A stretch of DNA of 64,000 nt from contig NZ_OCNH01000001.1 of assembly GCF_900230225.1 (NCBI RefSeq), positions 1,364,001-1,428,000 on the forward strand, given 5' to 3'. A model generated the notes under the pieces. That model was not told where the DNA came from and did no database searches. It saw only the letters and a program-made list of their open reading frames with translations. Position numbers and translations under genes: made by a program. Positions 26,128 to 36,232 of the stretch are shown here, piece after piece; position 1 is the first letter of the stretch, and each line of letters starts with the position of its first letter. The DNA comes from Spirosoma fluviale (GTDB lineage: Bacteria; Bacteroidota; Bacteroidia; Cytophagales; Spirosomataceae).

Positions 26128-27417
26128 GTGGAACTTCTAATTATTTTTCTTCTGACACTGCTAAATGGTGTGTTTTCGATGTCAGAAATTGCCCTGGTAT
26201 CCTCCCGTCGGTCAAAACTGGAAACAGCCGCTAAAAATGGGGATCGACAGGCGCAGGTTGCCCTCGATTTATCGAACTCCCCCAACCGCTTTCTGTCGAC
26301 CGTACAGATTGGTATTACCCTGATTGGTATATTACTGGGTATTTTCTCGGGCGACAAACTCACTACCGATGTTCAGGCGTTTGTGGCTCAGGTTGACGTT
26401 ATCCGGCCGTACGCACACTCCGTAGCTGTGGTATTGGTGCTGTTGCTGCTGACCTACCTTTCGCTGGTCTTTGGTGAGTTAGTGCCCAAACGAATTGGTC
26501 TCTCAAATCCCGAAGGGATTGCCAAAACCATGGCAGCCCCCATGATTTTTCTCTCCCGATTAACATCCCCCTTTATTGCGCTCCTAACGGTATCGAGCGA
26601 TTTACTGCTTAAAATACTGAACATTAGGCCAAACGAGAGTGCGGTAACGGAAGAAGAAATAAAAAGTCTGATTCAGGAAGGAACCTCCGGTGGGGCTATC
26701 GAAGAAATTGAACAGGAAATTGTTCAGAATGTTTTTCAACTCGGCGATCGTAAGATCACATCACTCATGACCAACCGGCAGGAAATTGTTTTCCTGGACA
26801 TGGAAGATGAACCCGCCGAAAATAAAGCGCGTATTCTGGAGCACAAACACTCGGTGTATCCGCTCTGTAACGGGGGAGTCGACGAGGTGGTTGGGTTAAT
26901 TTATACGAAAGATTTTTTGGGTAGAGATCTGGATAATGAACTCCTACACCTGACCGACATGAAGCGGGATGCGCTCTTTATTCCTGAAAACAACAAAGCC
27001 TATCAGGTGCTGGAGCGGTTTCGGGAGCGCCGACAATACGTTGGAGTTATTGTTGACGAATACGGTGGCGTGTTAGGCATAATAACCCTGAACGACATTC
27101 TGGACGTACTGGTGGGCGATATCAACGACGATGTAAATTCCGATTACGAAATCCGGGAGCGCGAGGATGGAACCTTCCTGATTGACGCTCAATTGCCTTT
27201 CGAGGATTTTCTATCCTACTTTACAATCAATATAAATGCGCAGGCTCGTCGTGAACTGACGGGATTTGATACCCTCGGCGGTTTTGCACTCCATATTCTT
27301 AAGGACATTCCCAAAGCGGGCGAAACTTTTGTCTGGCAAAACTACCGGTTTGAGATTATCGACATGGATAAAAGCCGAATCGATAAAATTCTGGTTAAGA
27401 AGCTGGTAGAAGAGTAA
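26128..27417 (+). CDS. CNNM/CorC (HlyC) family membrane protein, second copy
   Basis: 429 residues with the full family order: N-terminal DUF21 transmembrane domain (residues 1-190, with LLTLLNGVFSMSEIALVSSR and the proline-containing EIALV region), two CBS domains (about 200-330, with GVIVDEYGGVLGIITLNDIL) and the CorC_HlyC domain (about 345-429). Cation export or Mg2+ homeostasis is the family theme. The GTG start at 26128 is supported by the promoter ahead of it. The paralogue at 3409-4692 is clearly related but not identical. Confidence 0.92.
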   Translation: MELLIIFLLTLLNGVFSMSEIALVSSRRSKLETAAKNGDRQAQVALDLSNSPNRFLSTVQIGITLIGILLGIFSGDKLTTDVQAFVAQVDVIRPYAHSVAVVLVLLLLTYLSLVFGELVPKRIGLSNPEGIAKTMAAPMIFLSRLTSPFIALLTVSSDLLLKILNIRPNESAVTEEEIKSLIQEGTSGGAIEEIEQEIVQNVFQLGDRKITSLMTNRQEIVFLDMEDEPAENKARILEHKHSVYPLCNGGVDEVVGLIYTKDFLGRDLDNELLHLTDMKRDALFIPENNKAYQVLERFRERRQYVGVIVDEYGGVLGIITLNDILDVLVGDINDDVNSDYEIREREDGTFLIDAQLPFEDFLSYFTININAQARRELTGFDTLGGFALHILKDIPKAGETFVWQNYRFEIIDMDKSRIDKILVKKLVEE

Positions 27418-27443
27418 ACAACCAGTAAGAAAATGAGTTATAG

Positions 27444-27794
27444 ATGAAAACAAATTCATCAATACTCATGCGACACTTCAGCCCCGATGCCAATGAGTTG
27501 ACCGGTAGCACATCCAGTCGTGTTCCGACCGGTATGGAAAACGATCCGAATGCTGATGAAGAAGTAATTAACCAGCAGGAAGGTGATTTGTCCGCACGGG
27601 AAGTTTATCCGAAACCCGTTGAAAAACCAGCGAAAATAGCCCCGGACGATTTAGCTGCTTCGATCGCCTACGCCCTCGATGGCAGTGGCCCCGGTCCAAC
27701 CAATGACAAACCGAATGTATCGGGTCATAAGGTGATTTCTGAAGGAATTACGGGTGCCGGGCCAGAGGACGAAGAAGATGCGTTACGCGCGTAA
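27444..27794 (+). CDS. Small acidic, probably disordered protein
   Basis: 116 residues, rich in D, E, P, S and G, with no hydrophobic core; the C-terminus reads GPEDEEDALRA. It follows the CNNM/CorC gene by 26 bp on the same strand. I do not recognise a family. Segments such as DDLAASIAYALDGSGPGPTN may form one short helix in an otherwise unstructured chain. Confidence 0.5.
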   Translation: MKTNSSILMRHFSPDANELTGSTSSRVPTGMENDPNADEEVINQQEGDLSAREVYPKPVEKPAKIAPDDLAASIAYALDGSGPGPTNDKPNVSGHKVISEGITGAGPEDEEDALRA

Positions 27795-27800
27795 GTAAAT

Positions 27801-29561
27801 CTACACCACTTCTTTATACTGCATCCGGTAGAGGTTCGCGTAGAAGCCCTCCTGCTGAAGCAGCTCTTCGTGATTACCCTGCTCAACAATGCGGCCTTTG
27901 TCCACAACGATAATATTGTTCGCTTTCTGAATTGTAGACAAACGGTGGGCAATAACGATGGCCGTACGGCCCTTCATCAGTTTCCCGATAGCATCCTGAA
28001 TCATTTCCTCGGTTTCCGTATCGACTGATGAGGTCGCTTCGTCAAGAACAATGATTTTCGGGTCTTGAACCATGGCCCGAACGAACGAAATCAACTGGCG
28101 TTGCCCTACAGACAGGGTCGAGCCACGTTCCATGACGTTGTACTCATATCCGCCGGGCAATCGTTCGATAAAGTCATGAACACCAACCAGTTTGGCTGCC
28201 TCAACTATTTTCTCCCGGCTGATTCGCTTGTCGCCCAGCGTAATGTTATTCTCGATGGTGTCGGAAAACAGGAAAACATCCTGAAGCACAACGCCGATAT
28301 TCCGCCGGAGGTGGCCTAATTCGTATTCGTGTACATCGACATCGTCGACCTTAATTTCGCCTTTATTAATGTCATAAAAGCGGCTCAGTAGGTTGATGAT
28401 GGATGATTTGCCTGCGCCCGTAGCACCCACAAATGCCACCGTTTCGCCGGAGCTGACCCGAAACGAAATATCCCTGAGTACCCAGTCTTCATTATTGTAG
28501 GCAAACCAGACATGGTTAAACTCGACATCACCGCGGATGGCCGTGGGTGCGTAGGTTCCGTTGTTGGCCGTGAACTCATCGCTGTCCAGTAATTTAAGAA
28601 TACGGTCGGTACTGACAATGCCCATCTGAAGGGTGTTGAAGCGGTCGGCCAGCATCCGGATCGGGCGAAAGAACAGATTGATAAACATCACGAAGGCCGT
28701 AACCGTCCCGAACGTAACATCCGAACTAATGATCTGCTGAGCACCGTACCAGACCACCAGACCAACGGCCACCGCCGAAATAATATCAGCAACGGGGTAA
28801 TATACCGAGTAGTACCAGATAGAACGGATGTTGGCCGCGCGGTGCTCATCGTTGATAACCCGGAATTTTTCGGCTTCAATTTTCTCACTGCCGAAAATCT
28901 GGACGATGTTCATGCCGGTGATATGCTCCTGAACGAAGGAGTTCAGATTGGCCACCGCCGTCCGGACTTCATTGAACGATTTCTTAATCTTTTCTTTGAA
29001 TACATAGGTGCTGAACAGCATCAGCGGGATGGTCGATAAACTGATGGCTGCTAGCCGCCAGTCGGTGTAAAACATCACGCCGATGATCAGAACCAGTTGC
29101 AGAATATCGCCCGCAATGGCTGCCATGCCTTCGCTGAACACATCGGCCAGGGTTTCAACGTCCGAAATAGAACGGGTCACTAACCGACCAATGGGTGTGT
29201 TGTCGAAGAACTTGAGACGCAGACGAAGAATTTTCTGGTACAACTGCACCCGAATATCGCGGATAACGTATTGCCCCAGCCACCCGGACAGATAGGTGTT
29301 AAGAAACTGAATAAGCGCCTGTGCAACCAGCACGCCAATCATAATGACCAGCATGGTTGTCAGTTGTGGATAATCGCCCACGGCGATCACGTTATCTATG
29401 GTATAGCGAATAAGCAGGGGCGTCAGCGGAGCCAGGCAGGCCGCCAGCATAATGATGCCGATCAGCGCGTAAAAACGGGTCTGATAGGGTTTTATAAACG
29501 CGTATAATCGTCGGAGGATGGCTAAGTCGAAAATCCGACCTGACTTTTGTTCTTCGTTCAC
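27801..29561 (-). CDS. ABC exporter (fused permease-ATPase)
   Basis: 586 residues: six-helix exporter domain (about residues 20-310) and an ATPase domain (about 345-580). Walker A GATGAGKSSIINLL, signature STLSVGQRQLISFV, Walker B KIIVLDEATSSVD and the H-loop IAHRLS are complete. MsbA/LmrA-like half-transporter expected to work as a homodimer; cargo unknown. Convergent with the small acidic gene. Confidence 0.95.
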   Translation of the reverse strand: MNEEQKSGRIFDLAILRRLYAFIKPYQTRFYALIGIIMLAACLAPLTPLLIRYTIDNVIAVGDYPQLTTMLVIMIGVLVAQALIQFLNTYLSGWLGQYVIRDIRVQLYQKILRLRLKFFDNTPIGRLVTRSISDVETLADVFSEGMAAIAGDILQLVLIIGVMFYTDWRLAAISLSTIPLMLFSTYVFKEKIKKSFNEVRTAVANLNSFVQEHITGMNIVQIFGSEKIEAEKFRVINDEHRAANIRSIWYYSVYYPVADIISAVAVGLVVWYGAQQIISSDVTFGTVTAFVMFINLFFRPIRMLADRFNTLQMGIVSTDRILKLLDSDEFTANNGTYAPTAIRGDVEFNHVWFAYNNEDWVLRDISFRVSSGETVAFVGATGAGKSSIINLLSRFYDINKGEIKVDDVDVHEYELGHLRRNIGVVLQDVFLFSDTIENNITLGDKRISREKIVEAAKLVGVHDFIERLPGGYEYNVMERGSTLSVGQRQLISFVRAMVQDPKIIVLDEATSSVDTETEEMIQDAIGKLMKGRTAIVIAHRLSTIQKANNIIVVDKGRIVEQGNHEELLQQEGFYANLYRMQYKEVV

Positions 29562-29719
29562 GGGGCAACCAGAAAGGGCAAGTTCAGAATTGTAACAGCG
29601 TTTTCAGCCCGAACGTTTCAGCCGAAATAGGATTTGACTTGGCGTAGATTGGAATCAGGTAGCAGTAAAAACGGACTACAGTCGCTTTATTTGCGAAAGA
29701 CCTGATGTAGAAACGATTT

Positions 29720-30979
29720 ATGAAACGGCGTATGTTCACCCGGCTGGTTACCGCCCTGCCGGTTAGTCTGGGAATTAGTCAAGTAAAGGCAAACGATAGT
29801 TTTTCACAACTGGTACCGGCTGCCAATGTTGCCAATGAAGACCGGGCCTACTGGTTGCAAACCTTACTTAAAGTTGTCGACCCGGTGCTAGCGGCCCTGG
29901 CGCAGAATCGGTTGAAAGCAACCATGCCCGTAGAATCGGCGCCGGGGCAACAGCCGGGTCGCCTGGTGGTATCGCACCTCGAAGCACTGGGACGGACCAT
30001 GGCCGGACTGGCTCCCTGGCTCGAACTCAGTGCCGACGACGATGTGCGGGAAAGCCTGCTCCGCCAGCGCTACCTCGACCTGGCCCGACAGGCAATTGCC
30101 AACGGTGTGAATCCCAAATCGCCCGATTATCTGAATTTTACTAAAGGTGGTCAGCCATTAGTAGATGCCGCTTTTCTGGCGCACGGCCTGGTTCGTTCTC
30201 CAAAATTATGGCATGCCCTAAGTACCACCGAACAGGCTAACGTAGTGAAGGCCCTACAGGCCAGCCGGGTTATTAAACCGGGTTATAATAATTGGCTGTT
30301 GTTCAGCGGCATGGTGGAAGCTGCCTTGTTGAAATACGGCGGTGCTGGCGATGAACTTCGTATGGATTATGCCATAAAACAGCACCAGGCCTGGTACAAA
30401 GGTGATGGCGCTTACGGCGACGGCCCCGATTTTCACTGGGATTATTACAATAGCTACGTCATTCAGCCTATGCTGCTGGACATTGTCAAGACCCTTGCTG
30501 ACGCCGGAAAAGCTGAGAAGGGCTTATATGAAACGCTGCTGGCCCGTGCTCAGCGGTACGCCATCATTCAGGAGCGGTTGATTGCGCCCGACGGCTCGTT
30601 TGCCGCTTTTGGCCGGTCGCTGGCCTACCGATGCGGGGGGTTTCAGTTACTGGCGCAGGTGGCGTTGCAGAGGAATCTACCGCCGGAGTTGTCGCCCGGT
30701 CAGGTACGCTCCGCGCTGACGGCGGTCATTCACCGGACAATGGATATGGCCGGTACTTTCGATGCCAAAGGCTGGCTTCAGATTGGCTTGTGCGGTCATC
30801 AGCCTGGCATCGGCGAAACCTACATTTCGACGGGTAGCCTGTATCTGTGTTCGGTCGCGTTTCTGCCGCTGGGTTTATCGGCAATCGACCCGTTCTGGTC
30901 GAGTCCCTCCACCGACTGGACGGCGAAGAAAATATGGTCGGGTCAAAATGTGCAAACCGACCATGCGATAAAGGGGTGA
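29720..30979 (+). CDS. DUF2264 family protein, secreted
   Basis: 419 residues with an N-terminal signal (MKRRMFTRLVTALPVSLGIS), then a helical-barrel protein: PDYLNFTKGGQPLVDAAFLA, GDGAYGDGPDFHWDYYNSYV and SFAAFGRSLAYRCGGFQLLA are conserved in DUF2264, an alpha/alpha-toroid family seen in polysaccharide-degrading Bacteroidota. The acidic/aromatic GDGPDFHWDYYNS cluster could be a substrate site. No catalytic activity is established for the family. Confidence 0.82.
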   Translation: MKRRMFTRLVTALPVSLGISQVKANDSFSQLVPAANVANEDRAYWLQTLLKVVDPVLAALAQNRLKATMPVESAPGQQPGRLVVSHLEALGRTMAGLAPWLELSADDDVRESLLRQRYLDLARQAIANGVNPKSPDYLNFTKGGQPLVDAAFLAHGLVRSPKLWHALSTTEQANVVKALQASRVIKPGYNNWLLFSGMVEAALLKYGGAGDELRMDYAIKQHQAWYKGDGAYGDGPDFHWDYYNSYVIQPMLLDIVKTLADAGKAEKGLYETLLARAQRYAIIQERLIAPDGSFAAFGRSLAYRCGGFQLLAQVALQRNLPPELSPGQVRSALTAVIHRTMDMAGTFDAKGWLQIGLCGHQPGIGETYISTGSLYLCSVAFLPLGLSAIDPFWSSPSTDWTAKKIWSGQNVQTDHAIKG

Positions 30980-31005
30980 ATTATTGAAAAGTATGGCTTC
31001 GCGAC

Positions 31006-31072
31006 GTAGTACCGACCGTCCCGGTCGGGTGTGCATTCATCTTTCTCGCCCGACCGGGACGGTCGGTACTAC
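31006..31072. repeat. REP-like palindromic element, copy 1
   Basis: Two 24-nt arms (31006-31029 and 31049-31072) are exact complements, each with an internal hairpin CCGACCG-TCC-CGGTCGG. The 19-nt spacer starts TGTG and ends TCTCG. A second copy with the same spacer ends is at 54637-54705, so this is a dispersed family. Confidence 0.85.
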
Positions 31073-31189
31073 AGTCGCGATGCCACCCTTCATTCAACCT
31101 ATTTTAGGAAAATTTAAAAATAGGTTCTCCTCCTATGCAAAAGCCGGAAACGTGTGTCTCCGGCTTTCAGTATATTGTTTATGAATGGC

Positions 31190-33241
31190 TTAACTCACGG
31201 TTCCGCCATTCCAGACTGCGTCGCCGGGGGCGATGAGGGCTAGTTTGCCGTCGCGGTCTTCGGCCATCAGGATCATCCCCTGCGATTCGAAGCCCATCAT
31301 CTTGCGCGGAGCCAAATTGGCCAGAAAGGTAACCTGTTTGCCAATGATTTCCTCGGGCGAAAAGTGCTTGGCGATACCACTCAGAATTTGTCGGCCGCCC
31401 AGGCCATCATCTACTTTTAATTTGAGCAGTTTATCGCTTTTAGGAACCCGCTCGGCTTCGGTGATGGTACCGATGCGGATGTCCATTTTGGCGAAATCAT
31501 CGTAGGTAATTTCGTCCCGTAGGGCCGGAACGGTCTTTGTTTCTAACTCATTCATGCGTTTCGCATTTAATAATTTCTGAATCTGGGTATTGATCTCGTC
31601 GTCTTCTATTTTAGCGAACAGTAACTCGCCTTTGCCTAATTCGGTACCCGTAACCAGCAAATCAGCCCGGCCCGCGTTGGTCCAGTTGAAATGCTCGGTA
31701 ATGTTTAACTGGCTGCGTAATTTCTGCGTTGTGAAGGGCAGAAACGGTTCGCACACGATACTCAGGTTGGCCGAGATTTGCAGGGCAATGTTCAGGATCG
31801 TGTTGGCGCGGATCGGATCGGTTTTTACCACCTTCCAGGGTTCTGTTTCGGCCAGGTATTTATTACCCAGTCGGGCCAAATCCATCAGATGGCCCAGTGC
31901 TTCCCGGAATTTATACGCACCAATTGACTGCCCGATTCGATCGGGAAAGAGAGCCAGTTCGTCCAGTACCTGTTGGTCGTAAGCGGTCAACTCGCCACTA
32001 ATGGCCGGTACTTTTCCATCGCAGAATTTTTGCGTCAGCACCACCGCCCGGTTCACGAAGTTGCCGAATATGCCGACGAGTTCGGCGTTGTTCCGCGTCT
32101 GGAAATCCTTCCAGGTAAACTCGCTGTCTTTGGTTTCGGGGGCATTAGCTGCCAATACATACCGTAATACATCCTGCTTGCCGGGTAATTCCTCCAGATA
32201 CTCATGGAGCCAGACCGCCCAGTTGCGCGACGTACTGATTTTATCCCCTTCCAGGTTCATAAACTCATTGGCGGGCACATTATCGGCCAGGATAAAGCTG
32301 CCCTCGGCCATAAGCATGGCGGGGAAGATAATGCAATGGAAAACGATGTTGTCCTTCCCGATAAAATGGACCAGCTTGGTGTGCTCATCGCGCCAGTACA
32401 GTTCCCAATCCCGGCCCTGTTCAGCCGCCCATTCCTTGGTCATGGAAATATAGCCGATGGGCGCGTCGAACCAGACGTACAAAACTTTACCGTCGGCATC
32501 GGGTAGGGGGACTTTAATGCCCCAGTCGAGGTCGCGGGTCATGGCACGGGGGCGCAAGCCTTCCTTCAGCCACGACTGACATTGTCCGGATACGTTCGTT
32601 TTCCACTCGGGATGGCTGTTGACGTATTCTTCAATTTTGGGCTGCATCCGATCCAGCGGCAGGAACCAGTTTTTGGTCGAACGCAGCACCGGTTTCGAGC
32701 CGGAGAGGGTGGAATGCGGCTCAATAAGTTCAGTAGGGCTCAGGGCGGTACCGCAGCGTTCGCACTGGTCGCCATAAGCGTTGGGATTGCCACATACGGG
32801 ACAGGTTCCCACAATGTAGCGGTCGGCCAGGAACTGCCCGGCTACTTCATCATAATATTGCTCCGTTACTTCTTCATCGAAATCGCCCTTTTCGTAGAGA
32901 TTGGTGAAAAACTCCTGCGACGTTTCGTGGTGAATCTGGTTCGACGTACGGGAATAGATATCGAAGGAGATACCAAAGTCGCTGAAAGCCTGCTTGATCT
33001 GCCCGTAGTATTTATCGACGACTTCCTGCGGAGTAATGCCTTCTTTTTTTGCCTTGATGGTAATCGGCACGCCGTGTTCGTCGGTGCCGCTGATAAAGGC
33101 GACATCCTTACCCGTTGAGCGAAGGTAACGAACATAAATATCGGCGGGCAGGTAGCATCCGGCAATATGACCGATGTGAATCGGGCCGTTGGCGTAGATC
33201 AGGGCCGCCGTAACGGTATAGCGTTGTGGATTCTCTAACAT
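31190..33241 (-). CDS. metG: Methionyl-tRNA synthetase
   Basis: 683 residues. Class I motifs: HIGH in [20 protein letters not shown] and the KMSKS equivalent [16 protein letters not shown] (KISTS). A zinc-knuckle [18 protein letters not shown] sits at about residue 145, and the C-terminal EMAP/tRBD tRNA-binding domain is present ([18 protein letters not shown] through the end). The KISTS form is common in Bacteroidota. Confidence 0.97.
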   Translation of the reverse strand: MLENPQRYTVTAALIYANGPIHIGHIAGCYLPADIYVRYLRSTGKDVAFISGTDEHGVPITIKAKKEGITPQEVVDKYYGQIKQAFSDFGISFDIYSRTSNQIHHETSQEFFTNLYEKGDFDEEVTEQYYDEVAGQFLADRYIVGTCPVCGNPNAYGDQCERCGTALSPTELIEPHSTLSGSKPVLRSTKNWFLPLDRMQPKIEEYVNSHPEWKTNVSGQCQSWLKEGLRPRAMTRDLDWGIKVPLPDADGKVLYVWFDAPIGYISMTKEWAAEQGRDWELYWRDEHTKLVHFIGKDNIVFHCIIFPAMLMAEGSFILADNVPANEFMNLEGDKISTSRNWAVWLHEYLEELPGKQDVLRYVLAANAPETKDSEFTWKDFQTRNNAELVGIFGNFVNRAVVLTQKFCDGKVPAISGELTAYDQQVLDELALFPDRIGQSIGAYKFREALGHLMDLARLGNKYLAETEPWKVVKTDPIRANTILNIALQISANLSIVCEPFLPFTTQKLRSQLNITEHFNWTNAGRADLLVTGTELGKGELLFAKIEDDEINTQIQKLLNAKRMNELETKTVPALRDEITYDDFAKMDIRIGTITEAERVPKSDKLLKLKVDDGLGGRQILSGIAKHFSPEEIIGKQVTFLANLAPRKMMGFESQGMILMAEDRDGKLALIAPGDAVWNGGTVS

Positions 33242-33484
33242 AGTCAGTGGTTAGTAATCAGGGGTTGGTGGTTCGTGTAGGCGTCAGGAGTTTGACCCAT
33301 GCGACGACATACTACCCACTAATTGGCCGCAAAATTAGCAATTCAGGGCCGAACGTTGTTATGTTTACGCAAACAGATGGCGCAAAACGCCCTGCGCTGA
33401 ATGAATAAAAAGACGGGCCGCTATGGAGAACACCACGCCGAATACAAATAATTTCCTCAACCGGGTCGAAATCAAAAACTTCAA

Positions 33485-34525
33485 TTGACATCATCACTAC
33501 CTAAATCGGTTTTTATCACGGGTGCTACCGGCTTCGTCGGTTCGCACATTGCCCGACGTTACCTGGCTGATGGTTATGCCGTTACGGTACTCCACCGCCC
33601 GGCCAATGGGTATGGACTGCTGACCGATGTAGCCAGTCAGCTTACCTGGTGCGAAGGCGATGTTATGGACATTCCATCGCTCGAAGCGGCTATTGGGGCA
33701 GCACAGTCCGACACTTCGGTGGACGTTATTCATGCGGCTGCCGTTGTTTCATTCGTCCCGAAAGATCGCGACCGGATGGAACGTATCAATGTGGAAGGGA
33801 CAGCCAATATCGTCAACGTCTGTCTGAAAGCGGGCGTACGGAAGCTGGGCTATGTAAGCTCCGTGGCTGCTCTTGGCCGACCGGTAACTAAAGGAGGGAA
33901 GTCTAATACACCAATTGTGATCGACGAAGAGCAGAAATGGGAAGAATCGCCGAATAACTCTATGTACGCCAAAACGAAGTACTGGGCAGAATTGGAAGTC
34001 TGGCGGGGCGTTGCCGAAGGGTTAAATGCCGTGATCGTCAACCCGTCTCTGGTTTTGGGCGTGGGCGACTGGAACAAAAGCAGCCTGCAACTCATAAACT
34101 ACGTTCAGTCTGAAAAACCCTTTTACCCGGCGGGGCTCGTCAATTACGTAGATGTGCTCGACGTGGCCGATAGTCTCGTCGATCTAATGCAGTCCGACAT
34201 CATGGCGCAGCGGTTCATCGTAAATGGGGGCACCATTCCGTATCGTTCCTTGTTAGAACAGATAGCGGCCGTACTGGGTAAACGTCCTCCCGGTTGGCGG
34301 GTTCCGGCCACGTTGACACGCCTGCTTTGGCCTTTAGAGGCTATCCGGGCACGGTTGACCGGCAAGGCCCCGTTAATAACTCGTGAAACAGCCCGGTCGG
34401 CAAGTTCGTTGTATCAGTACGACGGACGTAAAATCGGGCAGGTACTTGATACTCAGTATCGGCCATTAAGTGAGACGCTGGAGCGTGTGGCAAACGCTTT
34501 TGGACGGCCATCGAACGGTATGTAA
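33485..34525 (+). CDS. NAD-dependent epimerase/dehydratase (extended SDR)
   Basis: 346 residues from TTG 33485. N-terminal NAD-binding motif SVFITGATGFVGSHIARRYL; catalytic Y-x-x-x-K in NNSMYAKTKYWAELEVW. The overall layout resembles dihydroflavonol-4-reductase-like and hydroxysteroid-type extended SDRs. The substrate cannot be assigned. Confidence 0.88.
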   Translation: MTSSLPKSVFITGATGFVGSHIARRYLADGYAVTVLHRPANGYGLLTDVASQLTWCEGDVMDIPSLEAAIGAAQSDTSVDVIHAAAVVSFVPKDRDRMERINVEGTANIVNVCLKAGVRKLGYVSSVAALGRPVTKGGKSNTPIVIDEEQKWEESPNNSMYAKTKYWAELEVWRGVAEGLNAVIVNPSLVLGVGDWNKSSLQLINYVQSEKPFYPAGLVNYVDVLDVADSLVDLMQSDIMAQRFIVNGGTIPYRSLLEQIAAVLGKRPPGWRVPATLTRLLWPLEAIRARLTGKAPLITRETARSASSLYQYDGRKIGQVLDTQYRPLSETLERVANAFGRPSNGM

Positions 34526-34637
34526 ATTTTCCGTTCCCAGGTTGGAGTTCTGCTTTTTTGAGTTTATATTTCACTGCCAAAGGATAAATCGCACCGTTGG
34601 TGCGGCCCCTATCCGCCCACATTTTGAAGGCAATAGC

Positions 34638-36041
34638 ATGGAGCAAGAGTTCGAAGAACGAGAAGGCGATATTAAAGAATCAATCCGGCGTTTTGAGCAA
34701 ATGCTGGATCAGCAGCAAAGCCAGTTTTTCGACCTGGACGTCTATGAACAAATGGTTGAGCATTACCTCAATCAGGGTGATTTAGACAAGGCACTTAAAG
34801 CCGCCGAATCCGGTCTGGAAAACTTCCCGTATGCGCTGGAACTTATGCTCGACAAAGCCCAGATTATGGCTAACTTTCAACGGTTCGATGAGTCGTTGGA
34901 TTTGCTGGAACGGGCTTCACTATTTAACCCCGGCGATCTCGATGTTCCCTTTATGCAGGGCTCCGTCCTGAATATGGCCGGTCGGTACGAAGAATCAATC
35001 CGGGTGCTGGAAGAACTGCTCGACCGGGCTGAAGAAAAGGATGATATTCTGTTCCAGTTAGGGCAGAGCTATCAGAACTGGGGTAAGTACGACGAGGCTA
35101 TCACGCAGTATAAAAAGTCAATTGCGCTGAATATTAATAACGAAAATGCGCTTTATGAACTCGCATTCTGTCTGGATGTAACGGGTGAACTGGAAAATAG
35201 TCTGGCGTATTACCAGCAACTCATTGATTCCGATCCATATTCGTACAACGCCTGGTATAACATTGGTATCGCTTACAGCAAACTTGGGCGTTACGCCGAA
35301 GCCGCTGAAGCCTACGATTATGCTGTAATCATCAAAGGGGATTTTGCGTCGGCACACTTCAATCTGGGCAACACCTATATGAACCTGGGGTTGTTCGAGA
35401 AAGCAGAGAGCTGTTACCGTGAAACGCTGAAGTACGAAGAAGCAACTGCCGATACATACTGCCATCTGGGTGCCAGTCTGGAAAAGCAGGACCGCATCAC
35501 GGAAGCCATCAAGGAATACCGGGAAGCCATTAAACTGGATGCCATGTGGGACGAAGCCTGGTATGGTATCGGTGTTTGTCTGAGCGAATCGGGCAAGTGG
35601 TACGAAGCGCTGCCATTTTTGCAGAAAGCCGTCAAACTTAGCGACCAGAACGGAGAGTACTACCTGGCAGTGGCCGAAACGGAGTATAAGATCGGGAATG
35701 TGCTGTCGAGTGTCGAGGCTTTCGAGAAAGCTGCCGAAGTAGATGCTGAAAATCCCGATGTGTACCTAACCTGGTCACTCGTTCCCTTCGATCAGGGCGA
35801 TTTCCTGCGGGCCAACGACATCATTCAGTCGGGTATCAACGACATGCCCGCTGAAGCGGATCTATATTACCGCTCAGCCGTTTATCTGATTCATGCCGGT
35901 CATTACCGCGAATCACTGATTCAGTTGGAAGCCGCTCTTTCGCTGGATTACGACGCACACGTTCAGCTGTTCGAGTTCTTCCCCGAACTGGAGAAGCAGA
36001 AAGCGCTGTATAAAATCATCCAGCAGTACAAAAAAGACTAG
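34638..36041 (+). CDS. Tetratricopeptide repeat protein
   Basis: 467 residues from ATG 34638 (MEQEFEEREGD), built of at least ten TPR units (for example YQNWGKYDEAITQYKKSIAL, YEEATADTYCHLGASLEKQD). No signal peptide or transmembrane helix, so cytosolic. The frame extends further upstream to 34470 without support. Bacteroidota have many such proteins; no specific partner is suggested. Confidence 0.9.
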   Translation: MEQEFEEREGDIKESIRRFEQMLDQQQSQFFDLDVYEQMVEHYLNQGDLDKALKAAESGLENFPYALELMLDKAQIMANFQRFDESLDLLERASLFNPGDLDVPFMQGSVLNMAGRYEESIRVLEELLDRAEEKDDILFQLGQSYQNWGKYDEAITQYKKSIALNINNENALYELAFCLDVTGELENSLAYYQQLIDSDPYSYNAWYNIGIAYSKLGRYAEAAEAYDYAVIIKGDFASAHFNLGNTYMNLGLFEKAESCYRETLKYEEATADTYCHLGASLEKQDRITEAIKEYREAIKLDAMWDEAWYGIGVCLSESGKWYEALPFLQKAVKLSDQNGEYYLAVAETEYKIGNVLSSVEAFEKAAEVDAENPDVYLTWSLVPFDQGDFLRANDIIQSGINDMPAEADLYYRSAVYLIHAGHYRESLIQLEAALSLDYDAHVQLFEFFPELEKQKALYKIIQQYKKD

Positions 36042-36061
36042 GTTAACCATAGTGTATCAAT

Positions 36062-36093
36062 AAAAAGAGCTGCCTATCCGGGCAGCTCTTTTT
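36062..36093. terminator. Bidirectional terminator after the TPR gene
   Basis: AAAAAGAGCTGCC (36062-36074) and its complement at 36081-36093 pair over 13 bp with a 6-nt loop; the stem ends in T-run on one strand and A-run on the other, typical of a bidirectional terminator. It starts 20 bp after the TPR stop. Confidence 0.9.
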
Positions 36094-36232
36094 GTTGGTA
36101 AGTAACGCATAAGTATCGTTTTGAGTAGAGCCTGGTTTTATTAACATTAGTACAGGCAAGACGTATGGTTAAGTTGTAATGTGTTTGTTTATTTGGGGAT
36201 ATTTTTAGTAAAGATCGCCTTATATCAAACGT

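Noticed and set aside
32582-33118. Plus-strand open frame of 178 codons
   Set aside because: Antisense to metG; shadow frame.
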